A stretch of 22,199 nucleotides of DNA from a virus. Below, in pieces: positions 8,028-15,458 of this stretch. Position numbers and translations under genes: made by a program. Numbering within the stretch: position 1 is the first letter of the stretch; each line of letters begins with the position of its first letter. The stretch is taken from the IMG/VR virus record IMGVR_UViG_3300028844_002685, positions 1 to 22,199 of that record, one strand, 5' to 3'. The notes below the pieces were generated by a model. The model saw only the letters and a list, made by a program, of their open reading frames with translations. It was not told the origin of the DNA and did not search any database.

Positions 8028-8891
8028 ATGCCGAAGCCTGTTAAAGAGTTGCGGGACATGGAAATTGACGAGATTTCTCTCGTTGATCGCCCTGCTGCTC
8101 AACATGCAGAGGTAGTTATTACCAAGCGGGCTACCGAGGAGGATATTGTGCCCGAAGATATTTATAACGAGGAAGGCGAACTACTAGACGTAGATTTGCT
8201 TGATACGGGCGATGTCGTCTTTGACGAAGATGGTGATGCCTTCCTCGTAGTTGATGACGAGATGGAAGATGAGTACGAGGTGGTCGGTAAGGCCGCTGCG
8301 GCTCCTGACTACCCCGAAGAAGAGGGTGCAAGCAAAAAGGAAATCCTTCGCGCTAAGTTGCTCGCTCAGAAGAAGAAGCAGATGGAGGAAGAGGGCGTGA
8401 AGAAGTCATTTTCAGACGAACTCCGCGAGGAATTGTCCAAGTCCTACAGCGACGCTGACCGTGACGAGGTAATCGCTAAGGCGCTTGCCGAGGTTGACGA
8501 GATGGCTTCCTTCGCTGCTGAGGCTGAGGAAGTTGCCAAGTCAGAGCGCGATCTTCGACTGTCCCGCGAGTACGAAGACGTTGCTAAGTCTTACAACCTC
8601 CCCGTAGATGAGGAAGAACTCGCGCCGGTCCTGATGGCGATTGCCGAAGAACTTCCTTACGAGTACGGAGCAGTTATCCACAAGGCTCTCTCCGCCGCTG
8701 GCGAGATCATCTTCGATGAGATCGGCACCGAGGGATATGCCACTAACAACGACGTTCTCAATGCCGTCGATTACTACATCAACGAGAACATCTCAAAGGC
8801 TGACATCTCCAAGGCTGAGGCCGTAGAAGCAGTGTTTGATGAAAACCCAGGAGCGTATGACGAGTACATGGCTACTCGGTACGGCTACTAA
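8028..8891 (+). CDS. Capsid scaffolding-like protein
   Basis: 287 residues, acidic. ATG 8028 follows GGAAAGGTAAGGA, a good ribosome site. The N-terminus (ELRDMEIDEISLVDRPA at about 7-23, then VVITKR) is the typical opening of proteins encoded next to XkdF-type proteases. Then comes a very Asp/Glu-rich stretch (about 35-90), and a helical, charged region with KSFSDELREEL, DVAKSYNLPVDEEELAPVL and a C-terminal segment rich in short helices ending in PGAYDEYMATRYGY. This pattern matches the putative scaffolds found between protease and capsid genes in many siphophages. Scaffolds direct capsid assembly from the inside and are removed or cleaved by the protease encoded upstream. The position, just before decoration and capsid genes, agrees. 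An alternative is a second protease-family protein, but I see no His/Ser pair like that of the upstream gene. Confidence 0.75.
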   Translation: MPKPVKELRDMEIDEISLVDRPAAQHAEVVITKRATEEDIVPEDIYNEEGELLDVDLLDTGDVVFDEDGDAFLVVDDEMEDEYEVVGKAAAAPDYPEEEGASKKEILRAKLLAQKKKQMEEEGVKKSFSDELREELSKSYSDADRDEVIAKALAEVDEMASFAAEAEEVAKSERDLRLSREYEDVAKSYNLPVDEEELAPVLMAIAEELPYEYGAVIHKALSAAGEIIFDEIGTEGYATNNDVLNAVDYYINENISKADISKAEAVEAVFDENPGAYDEYMATRYGY

Positions 8892-8910
8892 AAGAAAGGA
8901 TTGAGTAGTC

Positions 8911-9318
8911 ATGGCATATGAAGAAGGATTGCGGTCTATCACGCTAGTAGCGGATTCGACCCTAGCCGCTTACACCGGAGTACCGGGTCTGCCCGGCTCA
9001 CCGTCGCCGCATGGCGCTAACCAGTATTGCTTCGTGCGAGTCACTGGTGCCAAGCAGGTTGGGCTGGCTGATGAGTCAACTCCGACCGTTGGTGTGTTGC
9101 AGAACAAGCCGCAGACTAATGGCTCTGCTGCAACTGTAGCCATTCGTGGTGTGTCTAAGTGTGTTGCTGGCGGTGCTGTTAACGCTGGTGATTCGGTCAA
9201 GGTCAACGCCGCTGACGGCAAGGCCGTTACCGGAACGGGCACTGACACAATTGTTGGAATCGCTCTTACAAGTGGCTCGGCAGATGAGATTATCTCCGTG
9301 CTCCTGAGTGTGAACTGA
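8911..9318 (+). CDS. Capsid decoration (DUF2190-like) protein
   Basis: 135 residues, small, beta-rich and Gly/Ala/Val-rich. The internal pattern (VGVLQNKPQTNGSAATVAI, then GGAVNAGDSVKVNAADGKA, then a final VGIAL and SVLLSVN) is that of the DUF2190 / phage cement protein group, which binds the outside of the mature capsid and stabilises it against internal DNA pressure. The ribosome site AAGAAAGGA lies about ten bases upstream of ATG 8911. The gene sits directly before the major capsid gene, the usual place for decoration proteins. No signal peptide or membrane segment is seen. Confidence 0.78.
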   Translation: MAYEEGLRSITLVADSTLAAYTGVPGLPGSPSPHGANQYCFVRVTGAKQVGLADESTPTVGVLQNKPQTNGSAATVAIRGVSKCVAGGAVNAGDSVKVNAADGKAVTGTGTDTIVGIALTSGSADEIISVLLSVN

Positions 9319-9334
9319 GAATAGGAGATAGAAA

Positions 9335-10333
9335 ATGCCAAGTCCGGCACAGAGCGATCTTCATGTCAACGCGCCGTTGACCAATGTATCGGTCGCTTAT
9401 ATCCAGAATACGGCTGACTTTATTAGCAGCAAGGTATTCCCGAAGGTGCCAGTAAAGAAGCAGTCTGATCTTTACTGGAAGTACAGCAAGTCCGACTGGC
9501 GACGTACCGACGTTGCGAAGCGTGCTCCATCAACCGAGACCCCAGGTGTCGGCTGGAAAATGGATACCGACACGTACTTCGCGCATGTGTACGGCGTTCA
9601 CAAAGACATTGACGATCAGGTTAGGAGCAATGCGGATTCCAACTTCCGGGTTGATTCCGATGCGACCAAGTTCGTCACCAACCAGTTGTTGCTGAAGCGC
9701 GACATTGACTGGACTGACCGTTTCTTCCAGACTGGCGTTTGGGATACGGAATTTGCTGGTGTGGCTAGTGCGCCCGCTGGTCCTCAGTTCCTACAGTGGA
9801 GCGACGATGCTAGCGACCCCATCAACGATGTGTCGAAGTGGGTAATGGATTTCCGTCAGTTGACGGGCTACACCCCCAACACCATCGTTGCGGGAGCGCA
9901 GGTGATTCGGGAACTCAAGAACCATCCCGACATCATCGACCGGATCAAGTACACCCAGCGCGGCATTGTGTCGGAAGACCTGATCGCCACGCTGTTCGGT
10001 GTAGATAAGATTCACACCGCTCTTGCTACCAAGGCTGTCACTCCTGAGACCACCGACGCACGGACTCAGGATGCAGCGGCAACTTACGAGTTCATCGCTG
10101 ATGAGCGTTCGATGTTGCTGTGCTACTCCGCACCGTCGCCGAGCCTGATGACTCCGACTGCGGGTTACACCTTCACTTGGGACGGTTACGCTGGCGGCAA
10201 CGCTGAAGGTATCCGTATCAAGAACTTCCGCCAGGAGCACATTGCTTCTGACCGGATCGAGGGTGAGATGACCTACGACATGAAGGTTGTCGCCCCCGAC
10301 ATGGGGATTTTTGCTACCTCGGTAGTTTCATAA
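9335..10333 (+). CDS. Major capsid protein
   Basis: 332 residues. The N-terminus (LHVNAPLTNVSVAYIQ), then FISSKVFPKVPVKKQSDLY and KRDIDWTDRFFQTG, match a widespread phage major capsid group presumed to have the HK97 fold. It forms the hexamer and pentamer shell of the head. AGGAG about seven bases before ATG 9335 is a strong ribosome site, and the strong terminator just after the stop suggests a highly expressed message end. Neighbours agree: scaffold and decoration genes before, head-tail connector genes after. No N-terminal delta domain of the fused HK97 kind is apparent, consistent with a separate scaffold gene. Confidence 0.93.
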   Translation: MPSPAQSDLHVNAPLTNVSVAYIQNTADFISSKVFPKVPVKKQSDLYWKYSKSDWRRTDVAKRAPSTETPGVGWKMDTDTYFAHVYGVHKDIDDQVRSNADSNFRVDSDATKFVTNQLLLKRDIDWTDRFFQTGVWDTEFAGVASAPAGPQFLQWSDDASDPINDVSKWVMDFRQLTGYTPNTIVAGAQVIRELKNHPDIIDRIKYTQRGIVSEDLIATLFGVDKIHTALATKAVTPETTDARTQDAAATYEFIADERSMLLCYSAPSPSLMTPTAGYTFTWDGYAGGNAEGIRIKNFRQEHIASDRIEGEMTYDMKVVAPDMGIFATSVVS

Positions 10334-10341
10334 CTGAATAG

Positions 10342-10378
10342 GGGAGGCTGGCTCGTTTGGGTCAGCCTCCCTTTGTTA
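10342..10378 (+). terminator. Rho-independent terminator after the capsid gene
   Basis: GGGAGGCTG (10342-10350) pairs perfectly with CAGCCTCCC (10363-10371). Four further pairs, two of them G-U type, extend the stem to 13 with a GTTT loop (10355-10358). TTTGTTAT follows directly. The next ribosome site begins only six bases after the T-rich run, leaving no room for a promoter, so downstream genes probably depend on readthrough. Confidence 0.85.
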
Positions 10379-10383
10379 TATCT

Positions 10384-10389
10384 AGGAGG
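10384..10389 (+). promoter_or_regulatory. Perfect AGGAGG ribosome binding site
   Basis: AGGAGG ends five bases before ATG 10395, the strongest Shine-Dalgarno match in the window. It fixes the start of the small protein downstream of the terminator. Confidence 0.75.
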
Positions 10390-10394
10390 CACAC

Positions 10395-10766
10395 ATGGCA
10401 CGCAAGCAACCTGTTGGATATGTCGTTAGACGACCGATGACGCTGTGGGGAAAGAAGCGCGAGATCGGTGACATTATCAAAGTCGAAGACAACAAGCGTT
10501 CACGCTCACGCTTTGATACCTTGGTCCGTGCCGGTCGCCTCAGTGAGATTTTTGACGAGACCGATAAGGGTCTAGTCGTTAAGGGACGTACCCGCCAAGA
10601 AGGTGAAGTCTTCTCACTCGACGAGAAGCCGAAGGCCAAGGCTAAGGCCAAGCCCAAGGCTGCGCCGAAGGCCAAGGACAAGGCTAAGGCTGCACCGAAG
10701 GCCAAGGATGAACCGAAGGCCGAGGAGTCCACCGAGAAAGCCACTCGTGGTCGTCGTTGGGCGTAG
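10395..10766 (+). CDS. Small virion-associated protein with Lys/Ala/Pro-rich tail
   Basis: 123 residues. Residues 1-52 form a compact domain (MARKQPVGYVV, LW at 17-18, IGDII at 24-28, AGRLSEI near 46-52). The same domain opens the 770-residue protein encoded next, so the two genes share an ancestor. The C-terminal half (about 77-120) is a low-complexity Lys/Ala/Pro tail encoded by degenerate AAGGCC and AAGGCT triplet repeats, including a 24-base near-identical repeat. Such tails are flexible and can bind nucleic acid or acidic surfaces. The gene begins straight after the terminator following the capsid gene. The stop is TAG, and the frame continues for 21 sense codons to TAA at 10832 (see separate entry). 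No named family recognised; a minor head or neck protein is inferred. Confidence 0.75.
   Translation: MARKQPVGYVVRRPMTLWGKKREIGDIIKVEDNKRSRSRFDTLVRAGRLSEIFDETDKGLVVKGRTRQEGEVFSLDEKPKAKAKAKPKAAPKAKDKAKAAPKAKDEPKAEESTEKATRGRRWA
10656..10709 (+). repeat. Tandem repeat coding the Lys/Ala/Pro tail
   Basis: A 24-base unit at 10656-10679 recurs at 10686-10709 with one difference inside and one at its end (30-base period). Shorter AAGGCC/AAGGCT units flank it. This is the kind of repeat that changes length by slippage, so tail length may vary between relatives. Confidence 0.7.
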
Positions 10767-10832
10767 TGGTGGTCGGAACTGAAGGTGGCTAAGAAGCCAG
10801 TCAAAAAGACTGAGGACGAAAAGACTGAGTAA
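10767..10832 (+). other. In-frame Lys/Glu-rich extension after a TAG stop (possible readthrough tail or tiny ORF)
   Basis: Directly after TAG (10764-10766) the same frame stays open for 21 codons and ends at TAA 10830-10832. It would add a tail ending VAKKPVKKTEDEKTE, similar in composition to the tail of the upstream protein. A GTG at 10785 could also start a 15-residue peptide, with GGAACTGAAG weakly resembling a ribosome site. It may be leaky readthrough, a decayed longer C-terminus or chance. Low certainty. Confidence 0.25.
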
Positions 10833-10834
10833 CT

Positions 10835-13147
10835 ATGGCTAGACGAATCCCGTTAGGGTACATAGTCGTCCAGCCTTTTCATCTGTGGGATACCAATTTT
10901 GGTATTGGCGACATCATCGCGTTTGATGAAATCAGGTCGCAAGAGCGCCTGCAAATTCTGTTCAATGCTGGCGCGCTAGAGATTGCCTATAAAGAAGCAG
11001 ACAAGGTATCTGTCTTCTACAACCGTGAATCGCGGCGAGACGAAGACAAAGACGGTACTTTCCCGCTCGGCTCTCTCACCAGTATCAAATCTACGTCTCG
11101 CGTATCAGACGTAGAAGTAATACAGCCCATGATTGTTGATCTGAACAGTTTCTTTAGGTTTTATTACCGGCAAGGTGCTGTTGTTGCCGACATCACAGTT
11201 GTTGTAGTGCCAGTCATCAAGCCTGAGTCCATTGAGTCCGCGAGTACCGTCTCAGACATCAGTTTCGGCACAACGTCCTACGTCGATGTACCGTCAATCA
11301 CCACTACAGCGCGCGTCAGTGGAATCACTGTAAAAGCGGGCATTGGCGTTGATGTCACATCAGTGCCTATGAGTTGGTGGGTAAATAACGTCGAAATTGC
11401 TAAGCGCGTGAATGTTGACAGCATTGCGCCTTTGAGTGCAGTCAGCGACATTAAGCGCACCAAGGAGATCACGCTTGAGTCAATACCGTCTACCGCTGCT
11501 GTATCTAGCATCACCTTTGGTATTACTCAGATCGTTGTGACCGTTAGTATCCCTAGCGCGCACTATGTCAACGATGCGTCCTTCATCAAGCAGGTTGAGC
11601 CTGACTCCATCGCTGCTCGCTCGTCAGTGTCGAGCATTGTTGCCGCACTTGCTCAGCAGATCACACTGTCGTCTGTGATACCTGTGACGACGATTTCAGA
11701 CATAGGAATCGACAAATTCAGAACGGTAACCAGCATCAGCGGAACCTCTAGAGTCTCTAGCGTCAGTTCAATGAGTTCTGTCGTTGCTGACCTGCACAGC
11801 ATCACCAGTACCGCAGTGGTCTTAGACATCACTACTGTGCTGAGCAAGCAGGTCTTTGCTATCTCTGTATCTAGCGAGGTGAGGGTTTCTGATGTCAGTT
11901 ATGCCACCAGTATTGTCGTTGCTGCTACGAGCGTTCCTCGCGTTGCAGACGGTGTAGAAAATGTTTCCATCACCAAGATCGCTGATGTTGATTCAGTACC
12001 TTCTGTATCGTCAGTCAGTAACGTCGTAGGACTAACGAGCGTTATTGCCGATCTGACGAGCATAGGTTCAACTGCATCTGTGTCAGGGATATTCATTGCA
12101 GGCGCAGCGATCATTACCCCAGTGGGCATACCGAGCACTTCAACAGTCTCGTCTGTCACTGTCGCAGTACCGACAGCAGTAGATGTAACGTCCGTGTCGA
12201 CCACAGCAAGTGTGGCAGACGTTACCTACAACAAGTCCAAGATCGTACAGACAACATCAGCCGTCAACGCAGCCATAGTGTCAGATGTTGTCATCATCCA
12301 GCCCATTCTAGTTGTACTACAGCCACGAGCACCTACGTCAACGGTCACGGATATTGCCGTGACCAAAATTGCGCTTCAAGTTTCACTGTCTTCAACTGCG
12401 TCAGTATCAAATGTATTTGTAGTAGTAGCACCCATAATCAATGCAGTCAGCATTCCTAGCACCGCTAGCGCGTCATCCGTCTTCGTAGTGAAAGCGCCAA
12501 GGGCCTATCTCACCTCGATTGCCAGCACCGCAACAGTGGCAGATGTGTCTTGGGAGAAGAGTCAAAGCCAGATAGAAGTAGATGCGACTTCAGCAGCAAC
12601 CACAATGTCCTTGTCTGACCCGTCATGGGAAGGGACTGAATTGGTGAGCGTTTCGTTGTACCCCACAGGACACACTGGTAGTCCGACTGCGACTACTCCG
12701 CTTGAAAATTCTTATGGCCCGCCCAATGACTTGTGGACTTCAAGTCCAACTAGCAACTGGCGTGTTCGTTGGACATTTACTATTCCTATGGGTGATCGTC
12801 CTGGCACAGTATTTGAGACAACTGATGACATTCAGACTGTGACGATGCTTGCGAGAAAAGCCGCTAGTGGCGCAAATAATCCGCGCCTTAGATACATGAG
12901 ATATTTCCAGGGCAACAGTTCTAAATACCAAGACGGAACCGTAACGAATCTTACTGATGCCAACTCTATTCCAGACGGATTAGAAATCGTGAGGACGTTT
13001 TCTACCGCCAATGGAACCCTGAATGACTTCTCCGACCTTGGTATCGACACCCAATACAATAAGCGCGGTAGGAATGCCAACCTGCGTGTTGCTGAGATGG
13101 ATTGGATCAGATGGGACGCGGTTTACAGGTTACGCTGGCCTCTGTAG
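10835..13147 (+). CDS. Large repeat-containing virion fibre protein, probably head-anchored
   Basis: 770 residues in three parts. Residues 1-52 (MARRIPLGYIV, LW at 17-18, GIGDII at 23-28, AGALEIA near 45-51) are homologous to the start of the preceding 123-residue protein. Residues about 80-583 hold roughly 23 copies of a ~22-residue repeat with the pattern S-[IV]-x-S-T-A-x-V-S-x-[VI]-x-[VFI], for example SIPSTASASSVFVV and SIGSTASVSGIFIA. The alternating apolar/polar pattern suggests short beta strands building an elongated shaft. Residues about 584-770 are a different domain rich in Trp, Tyr and Asn (LYPTGHTGSP, WRVRWTFTIP, RYMRYFQG), possibly a receptor- or glycan-binding tip. It lies between the capsid and head-tail connector genes, away from the tail-tip genes, so a capsid fibre is inferred; a tail fibre cannot be excluded. 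Confidence 0.75.
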   Translation: MARRIPLGYIVVQPFHLWDTNFGIGDIIAFDEIRSQERLQILFNAGALEIAYKEADKVSVFYNRESRRDEDKDGTFPLGSLTSIKSTSRVSDVEVIQPMIVDLNSFFRFYYRQGAVVADITVVVVPVIKPESIESASTVSDISFGTTSYVDVPSITTTARVSGITVKAGIGVDVTSVPMSWWVNNVEIAKRVNVDSIAPLSAVSDIKRTKEITLESIPSTAAVSSITFGITQIVVTVSIPSAHYVNDASFIKQVEPDSIAARSSVSSIVAALAQQITLSSVIPVTTISDIGIDKFRTVTSISGTSRVSSVSSMSSVVADLHSITSTAVVLDITTVLSKQVFAISVSSEVRVSDVSYATSIVVAATSVPRVADGVENVSITKIADVDSVPSVSSVSNVVGLTSVIADLTSIGSTASVSGIFIAGAAIITPVGIPSTSTVSSVTVAVPTAVDVTSVSTTASVADVTYNKSKIVQTTSAVNAAIVSDVVIIQPILVVLQPRAPTSTVTDIAVTKIALQVSLSSTASVSNVFVVVAPIINAVSIPSTASASSVFVVKAPRAYLTSIASTATVADVSWEKSQSQIEVDATSAATTMSLSDPSWEGTELVSVSLYPTGHTGSPTATTPLENSYGPPNDLWTSSPTSNWRVRWTFTIPMGDRPGTVFETTDDIQTVTMLARKAASGANNPRLRYMRYFQGNSSKYQDGTVTNLTDANSIPDGLEIVRTFSTANGTLNDFSDLGIDTQYNKRGRNANLRVAEMDWIRWDAVYRLRWPL
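11072..12583 (+). repeat. About 23 diverged ~66-base repeats coding the fibre shaft
   Basis: At protein level the unit starts with Ser-Ile/Val and ends 20-22 residues later in an aliphatic-rich stretch. The DNA copies are well diverged, so this is an old expansion under protein-level constraint rather than a recent duplication. The second unit is longer (about 30 residues) and atypical. Confidence 0.75.
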
Positions 13148-13169
13148 ACATAAGACGTATCTTTGATAC

Positions 13170-14105
13170 ATGGGACATAGGCTCGTCTTCTACGAAGATC
13201 GCAGCACGCCACAGGTCGTGGGCGAAAAAGGTAGCGCCAAGTCTAAAGAAGGATATGGAAAAGTCAGCCATAGTCGTCCTGCTAATGCCGAGGAAGAGAA
13301 AACTATCGCTCGCGGTGGCTGGGTAAGAGTGGACTCTAAAGGCAATAAGCCTTCATCTGCTTCATATAAAGCCTCTTCGTACAGGCCACAATTAGGTGCC
13401 AAGCGTCGTGCAACCAATGCAAAAATCGCCAAAATGTTTGGCATGGGCAAAATTATGCGTCCCGCTACTAGCGCACCTAAACCACCAGCATCTCCTAAAC
13501 CAATGGCGAAACCAAACGGTTTTCAGAAGCCAAAAGCGTTGCTGCCAATGAATGCACAGCCAAAACAAATGGCTCAGCAAATGAAAAACCAAACTCAAAA
13601 ACTAAACTCTGCACCTAAAGAAAGTACTTTAGATACTGGCGTGAAGACTTTTCGACAAGCCCAGGCTGGTTACGGAAAGAAGAAGCAAGGCGACACCCTA
13701 AAGACAGGGATTCAGACTTCTTTTTCTAAGACAGAAAAAATGCCAGAAAAGTACGCCGCAGCATTACCTAGCGCCACAGTGAAGGCTTACGACAAGTCAA
13801 CAAAGAACAGGAAAGAGGCTGCCGCTAGTACTTTGGCAGCAAAAGTAGGTGGTGGCGCGCTAGGTGCAGTAGCGGGTTACGGAATTTACCGCGCTGGCAA
13901 GGGAAAGACGAAGACGTTGCATAACGCATCTGTTATCAAAATCCCTGGCAAAAAGCGCCTAGTTCATGTCTCTGCTGATAAAAAACAGGGAATGGCTTCA
14001 TCAACAGCAACTTCATTAGGGGGTAGCATTGGTGGGTACATTGGTAGTAGAAAATCGTTAGACAAAGTGAAGTCTGACCGCAAATACGGTTACCGTGATA
14101 ACTAG
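13170..14105 (+). CDS. Basic low-complexity protein with C-terminal paired Gly/Ala segments, function unknown
   Basis: 311 residues, very basic. ATG 13170 comes right after an in-frame TGA and has no clear ribosome site; a GTG at 13218 in the same frame is an alternative. The first ~215 residues are rich in Lys, Pro, Gln, Ala and Ser (SAPKPPASPKPMAKP near 93-108) and look disordered. Residues 219-240 (AAKVGGGALGAVAGYGIY) and 275-292 (ASSTATSLGGSIGGYIG) are two glycine-zipper-like apolar segments separated by about 35 basic residues. The same layout occurs in the products at 6569 and 7567. A minor virion or ejected internal protein is inferred. A lysine-rich DNA-binding role is also possible. 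No family recognised. Confidence 0.65.
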   Translation: MGHRLVFYEDRSTPQVVGEKGSAKSKEGYGKVSHSRPANAEEEKTIARGGWVRVDSKGNKPSSASYKASSYRPQLGAKRRATNAKIAKMFGMGKIMRPATSAPKPPASPKPMAKPNGFQKPKALLPMNAQPKQMAQQMKNQTQKLNSAPKESTLDTGVKTFRQAQAGYGKKKQGDTLKTGIQTSFSKTEKMPEKYAAALPSATVKAYDKSTKNRKEAAASTLAAKVGGGALGAVAGYGIYRAGKGKTKTLHNASVIKIPGKKRLVHVSADKKQGMASSTATSLGGSIGGYIGSRKSLDKVKSDRKYGYRDN

Positions 14106-14113
14106 GAGAGGTA

Positions 14114-14515
14114 ATGGCTAACTTCCTGTACCCAGCCGCCAAGGAAGCCTTGCTGACTGGGCAAATCGACTGGGCGACTGACGACATTCGTTGCTCGTTG
14201 ATCCGCAGTTACACCTACGACAACACCGATGCAACTATTGCAGACGTAACTGGTGGTGGCGGTGAGGTCGTTCAGGGTAGCGCCGCGTTCACTACCAAGA
14301 CCACCACGCTTGGCGTTGCTGACGCTGACGACGTTACTTTCGACACCGTTGGTGCTGGCGCAGACATCACTAGCGTCGTCATCTATGTCGAGGGTGCTAC
14401 TGATGCTGACCGCAAGGTTATCGCCTACATTGACGGTGGACTGCCAGTAACCCCTGATGGCACCGACATCGTGATTCGTTGGAGCGACGGGGCAGATAAG
14501 ATTTTCGCTCTGTGA
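14114..14515 (+). CDS. Small beta-rich virion structural protein
   Basis: 133 residues. AGGAGAGG just before ATG 14114 is a strong ribosome site. The sequence opens MANFLYPAAKEALLTGQIDW, then DDIRCSLIRSYTY, the pattern of a common phage structural protein group found between capsid and connector genes ('FLYPKGKEAFLxGxID...DDIRVAL'). The later part alternates apolar and polar residues (ITSVVIYVEGA, VIAYIDGGLPV, DIVIRW), as expected for a beta sandwich. The exact place in the virion is not known to me; decoration, neck or tail minor protein are all possible. Confidence 0.72.
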   Translation: MANFLYPAAKEALLTGQIDWATDDIRCSLIRSYTYDNTDATIADVTGGGGEVVQGSAAFTTKTTTLGVADADDVTFDTVGAGADITSVVIYVEGATDADRKVIAYIDGGLPVTPDGTDIVIRWSDGADKIFAL

Positions 14516-14524
14516 TGGTGTGCG

Positions 14525-15013
14525 ATGGCATTTACTTATTCCAACGACCCAGCATCGTCTACACGGGATGCCATTCGCTTTTACTGTCAGGACACAAATG
14601 TAGACGACCCGCTGCTGCAAGACGAGGAAATCGACTTCCTCTCTGTTCAGTGGGTGCATGTGACCGAACACCCTATGTATCTTGCTGCGGTGGCTTGTGA
14701 GGCCATTGCAGCCAGGTTTGCTCGTGAGATTTCATACTCTGCTGATGGAATCAGCGTAGGGGCATCAGAACTACAGAATAAGTACAACCAACTTGCTACT
14801 GATCTGCGTGAGCAGCACAAGGCATCCGTCATTGGTAACGGGCCAGACATCAGCGGTATTTTGGTTGGCGCTGAACTAGACGACACCATCAAGCCGCTTG
14901 TTTGGGGTAAGGGGATGCACGACAACCCCGAAGCCGGTCGACAAGATTACGGTGGCGATAACTGGACCGACGACTGGTATCCAGAGCGCGACGGTACTTG
15001 GCCTTCGCGGTGA
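14525..15013 (+). CDS. Head-tail connector (adaptor, HK97 gp6-like)
   Basis: 162 residues. It opens MAFTYSNDPASSTRDAIRFY with DPLLQDEEIDFL near 28-39, a hallmark of the phage adaptor family, followed by a helical region with AAVACEAIAARFA and a Leu-rich helix (NQLATDLREQHKA). Adaptors form the ring that attaches below the portal and receives the stopper. The gene is followed after four bases by the stopper-like gene, the usual order of the neck module. The start ATG 14525 lacks a strong ribosome site and follows the previous stop by nine bases, suggesting coupling. Confidence 0.82.
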   Translation: MAFTYSNDPASSTRDAIRFYCQDTNVDDPLLQDEEIDFLSVQWVHVTEHPMYLAAVACEAIAARFAREISYSADGISVGASELQNKYNQLATDLREQHKASVIGNGPDISGILVGAELDDTIKPLVWGKGMHDNPEAGRQDYGGDNWTDDWYPERDGTWPSR

Positions 15014-15017
15014 TTCT

Positions 15018-15458
15018 ATGTATGGAGTCACACAGAGATCGCGTGAATATGTAAGGAACCGTGCTCAGCAGCACATGGAGGCCACCGTCAAGGTCTACAA
15101 GAGCGGTGATGTTGGCTTTGACCCAACTACCGGCATCTCTGTTTTCCCTGACCGTGAGCCGTATTACGAGGGGAAAGCGCGCGTCTGGCAGGTCAACGAG
15201 GGCGACATGGTTCTGTCTGGCGAGGCACAGATCACTCAGTTGACTACCAACATCTCAATACCGTGGGATGCACCAAGCCCTCGTAAAGACGACATCGTGG
15301 TTGTTGTATCCAATCCACCTGACACCAGGCTTGCAGACTGGGTGTTCCGCTGCGTCTATGTAGATGGTGGTGGCTACATTGGCGGTACGCGCCGGATGCG
15401 TACTACTGCTCTTACTGACTCCGCTAACTGGACTAACCGAGTTGAGGCTGGACCATGA
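15018..15458 (+). CDS. Head-closure / stopper-like protein (DUF6093-like)
   Basis: 146 residues from ATG 15018, four bases after the adaptor stop. The frame is open upstream to about 14898, but that part is only the shadow of the adaptor gene, so the short start is chosen. Features: MYGVTQRSREYVRNRAQQHM, then ATVKVYKSG, EGKARVWQVN, and a beta-rich C-terminal part with DDIVVVVSNPPD and WVFRCVYVD. This fits DUF6093-type neck proteins of phages of Gram-positive hosts, which occupy the stopper position and close the head channel after packaging. Stop overlaps the next start (ATGA). Confidence 0.75.
   Translation: MYGVTQRSREYVRNRAQQHMEATVKVYKSGDVGFDPTTGISVFPDREPYYEGKARVWQVNEGDMVLSGEAQITQLTTNISIPWDAPSPRKDDIVVVVSNPPDTRLADWVFRCVYVDGGGYIGGTRRMRTTALTDSANWTNRVEAGP

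Noticed and set aside
7638-8105. 155-codon - strand frame crossing two genes and the gap at 7966
   Set aside because: It covers parts of two well-supported + strand genes, and its product has no recognisable features.
9791-10240. 149-codon - strand frame
   Set aside because: Antisense shadow of the major capsid gene; no ribosome site or meaningful protein sequence.
10764-10766. Genome-wide TAG recoding as explanation for the in-frame extension
   Set aside because: Other genes in the window (ends at 6558, 13147, 14105, 17098, 17555) use TAG as a normal stop.
14898-15017. Upstream extension of the stopper gene to 14898
   Set aside because: This stretch overlaps the adaptor gene in another frame; the family-like sequence starts at ATG 15018.
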